DNA from: Nitrosomonadales bacterium
GTDB taxonomy: Bacteria; Pseudomonadota; Gammaproteobacteria; Burkholderiales; SG8-41
NCBI GenBank assembly: GCA_009885185.1
Contig: VFLF01000771.1
Location: 1-5,150, forward strand
DNA: 5,150 bases
Direction: 5' to 3'
Below the pieces are notes generated by a model that worked only from the letters and a program-made list of their open reading frames with translations, was not told the origin of the DNA and did not search any database. Below, in pieces: positions 4,890 through 5,150 of this stretch; positions within the stretch are counted from its first letter, which is position 1; the number at the start of each line of letters is the position of its first letter. Made by a program: the position numbers and the translations under genes.

Positions 4890-5150
4890 GTGAAAAAAAT
4901 CGTATCGTTGTTGGGGATTGCCGTGGTGTCCGTGCTCGCGGTCGGGCAGGCCGTCGCGCAGAATTACCCCAGTCGCAGCATACGCATTGTGTTGCCGTGG
5001 CCACCTGGCGGCATTACCGACGTGATCATGCGCGCGGTTAATATGCATTTGTCGGAGACGTTCGGTCAGCCACTGGTGATCGATAACCGACCCGGCGCGG
5101 GCGGCACGCTGGGGGTTGCGCTTGCTGCCAAGGTGCCGGCGGATGGCTAC
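4890..5150 (+). CDS. Tripartite tricarboxylate transporter substrate-binding protein (Bug/TctC family), 3' end beyond window
   Basis: The first 87 codons are present. The N-terminus is a typical Sec signal peptide: MKK, a hydrophobic stretch to about residue 19, then the cleavage site AVA-Q after residue 23. The mature part opens with NYPSRSIRIVLPWPPGG, followed by D-x-x-M-R and VIDNRPGAGGTLG, the hallmark of Bug-family periplasmic binding proteins, which capture carboxylates and related solutes for the TctAB-type membrane transporter. Complete members are about 320 residues, so roughly a quarter is seen. The GTG start at 4890 has a very strong Shine-Dalgarno (GGAGGAGGG, 4877-4885). No transporter membrane genes are visible, so it may be one of the many orphan Bug proteins common in Burkholderiales. 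Its ligand cannot be told, but the adjacent hydroxyacid dehydrogenase suggests carboxylate catabolism. Confidence 0.93.
   Translation, partial: MKKIVSLLGIAVVSVLAVGQAVAQNYPSRSIRIVLPWPPGGITDVIMRAVNMHLSETFGQPLVIDNRPGAGGTLGVALAAKVPADGY

Noticed and set aside
4771..5004. N-terminal extension of the dehydrogenase up to 5004
   Set aside because: The extension runs antisense through the Bug-family gene, has no conserved content, and the Rossmann motif and a Shine-Dalgarno both support the start at 4770.

Overview
The window is GC-rich, with dense genes and short intergenic gaps. Its gene content looks like a betaproteobacterium, most likely Burkholderiales: a tripartite-tricarboxylate-transporter (Bug/TctC) binding protein, a beta-hydroxyacid dehydrogenase, a YkgJ-type cysteine-cluster protein, and a SelO/YdiU gene followed by an alpha/beta hydrolase and a YffB/ArsC-like reductase. 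The taxonomic call is inference from gene content, not from a marker gene.

Layout. (1) Bases 2603 down to 1, minus strand: a tight operon of selO (1146-2603), an alpha/beta hydrolase (287-1138) and a YffB/ArsC-family thiol reductase (1-275, cut by the window edge). The gaps are 7 nt and 11 nt, and each downstream gene has its own Shine-Dalgarno sequence. (2) Bases 2604-2675: a divergent promoter region. (3) Bases 2676-3419, plus strand: an unrecognised 247-residue protein with an internal duplication suggesting two ferredoxin-like (dimeric alpha/beta barrel) halves. (4) Bases 3420-3483: an AT-rich convergent gap with a weak hairpin and T-tract facing the minus-strand genes. (5) Bases 4770 down to 3484, minus strand: a two-gene operon of an NAD(P)-dependent 3-hydroxyisobutyrate-dehydrogenase-like enzyme and a YkgJ-like CxxCxxxCC protein. 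(6) Bases 4771-4889: a divergent regulatory gap. (7) Bases 4890-5150, plus strand: the start of a Bug-family periplasmic solute-binding protein.

Main discovery. The YffB/ArsC-like gene has an in-frame TGA at codon 10, exactly where the family's catalytic redox cysteine lies. The frame is intact on both sides. A well-placed Shine-Dalgarno and GTG start precede the TGA, and a perfect 7-bp stem with a 7-nt loop containing GU begins 15 nt after it, at the spacing and with the loop features of a bacterial SECIS element. The simplest reading is a selenocysteine-containing YffB-like reductase that automatic annotation would either miss or truncate to the ATG at 239. It is co-transcribed with SelO, whose own C-terminal redox position (selenocysteine in animal SelO) is a cysteine here. 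SelO is known to AMPylate redox-related proteins, so the operon has a plausible thiol/selenol redox theme. That functional link is inference.
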